A DNA stretch of 6,185 nucleotides from MGR-bin208 sp043779285 (GTDB taxonomy: Bacteria > Bacteroidota > Bacteroidia > Chitinophagales > Chitinophagaceae). Position numbers and translations under genes: made by a program. Location of the stretch: positions 1 through 6,185 of the forward strand of contig JAYWEL010000011.1 in the NCBI GenBank assembly GCA_043779285.1, written 5' to 3'. Below, in pieces: positions 5,758 through 6,185 of the stretch (the stretch's first letter is position 1; each line of letters begins with the position of its first letter). The notes below the pieces were generated by a model. The model saw only the letters and a list, made by a program, of their open reading frames with translations. It ran no database searches and was not told the origin of the DNA.

Positions 5758-6185
5758 TTAATATTTTTCATGTTCATTTGGGAAGTTTTCACTTTTGACA
5801 TCTGTTATATATTGTTGAACAGCTTTGGTAATCTGTTCATGCATGTTCAGGTATTTGCGTAAAAACCGAGGATTAAATTCAACATTGATACCTAACATAT
5901 CATGCATGACCAATACCTGGCCATCACAATCAACTCCGGCACCAATGCCGATGGTAGGGATTGAAATGCTTGCTGAAACTTCTTTAGCAAGTTTTGCCGG
6001 TATTTTTTCAAGCACCATTGCAAAACATCCAGCTTCTTGTAAAAGCTTGGCATCCTTGCGCAATTTATTTGCTTCTTCTTCTTCTTTGGCTCTTACCGTA
6101 TATGTTCCAAATTTATAAATGGATTGTGGTGTTAAACCTAAATGACCCATGACTGGAATACCTGCTGAAACAATTCGTTTTATTG
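5758..6185 (-). CDS. panB: 3-methyl-2-oxobutanoate hydroxymethyltransferase, C-terminal part (5' end outside window)
   Basis: This is ketopantoate hydroxymethyltransferase, a cytoplasmic enzyme. It moves a hydroxymethyl group from 5,10-methylene-tetrahydrofolate to alpha-ketoisovalerate, the first committed step of pantothenate and CoA synthesis. About 141 residues are visible. The reading frame stays open through the right edge (IKRIVSAGIPV precedes VMGHLGLTPQS), so the Met at 6150 is internal and not a start. Family hallmarks are MGHLGLTPQSI, then MVLEKIP, whose Glu matches the catalytic Glu181 of E. coli PanB, then SIPTIGIGAG and DGQVLVMHD near the C-terminus. E. coli PanB has 264 residues, so roughly the N-terminal half is missing from view. 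The gene ends with TAA 31 nt before the preferred bioB start and is probably the upstream member of the same transcription unit. The identification is very safe; only the start and the upstream promoter are unknown. Confidence 0.97.
   Translation of the reverse strand, partial: IKRIVSAGIPVMGHLGLTPQSIYKFGTYTVRAKEEEEANKLRKDAKLLQEAGCFAMVLEKIPAKLAKEVSASISIPTIGIGAGVDCDGQVLVMHDMLGINVEFNPRFLRKYLNMHEQITKAVQQYITDVKSENFPNEHEKY

Noticed and set aside
5758..6150. Start of panB at the ATG at 6150
   Set aside because: The frame continues without a stop to the window edge with PanB-like sequence (VSAGIPV before MGHLGL), so this Met is internal.

Overview
The window reads as a piece of an AT-rich Bacteroidota genome, possibly a Chitinophagaceae-like lineage. 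The reasons are the character of the proteins, the lack of Shine-Dalgarno sequences in front of any gene, one TAnnTTTG-type -7 box, and a GC-rich CCTGCCCG-type intergenic repeat. The phylum is an inference from style; no marker gene is present.

All six genes lie on the minus strand, so transcription runs from the right edge to the left: panB (5' part cut off by the window edge), bioB, bioF, bioD, bioA, then an ALDH7-family aldehyde dehydrogenase. Packing is tight. There are 31 nt between panB and bioB (using the ATG start I prefer), 4-nt GTGA overlaps at bioB/bioF and bioF/bioD, 3 nt between bioD and bioA, and 36 nt between bioA and the dehydrogenase. Positions 1-127 hold no confident gene. 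They contain a 79-nt imperfect inverted repeat with a GC-rich core that probably marks the downstream boundary of the unit.

bioF, bioA, bioD and bioB cover the whole route from pimeloyl-thioester to biotin: BioF makes 7-keto-8-aminopelargonate (KAPA), BioA makes 7,8-diaminopelargonate (DAPA), BioD makes dethiobiotin and BioB makes biotin. No gene for making pimeloyl-ACP/CoA (bioC, bioH/bioG, bioW, bioZ) is present. panB adds the first committed step of pantothenate (CoA) synthesis.

The most interesting point is the pairing of bioA with the ALDH7 gene. Lysine-using DAPA aminotransferases (BioK, Bacillus subtilis type) release alpha-aminoadipate semialdehyde, which is the classic ALDH7 substrate. 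At two places tied to the S-adenosylmethionine (SAM) donor in E. coli BioA (HPYT and HGPTFM), this BioA carries HPFT and HGHSYT, which is how I remember the Bacillus enzyme. The window may therefore encode a lysine-driven biotin step with its own by-product disposal enzyme. This is a hypothesis from sequence and context, not a demonstrated system.
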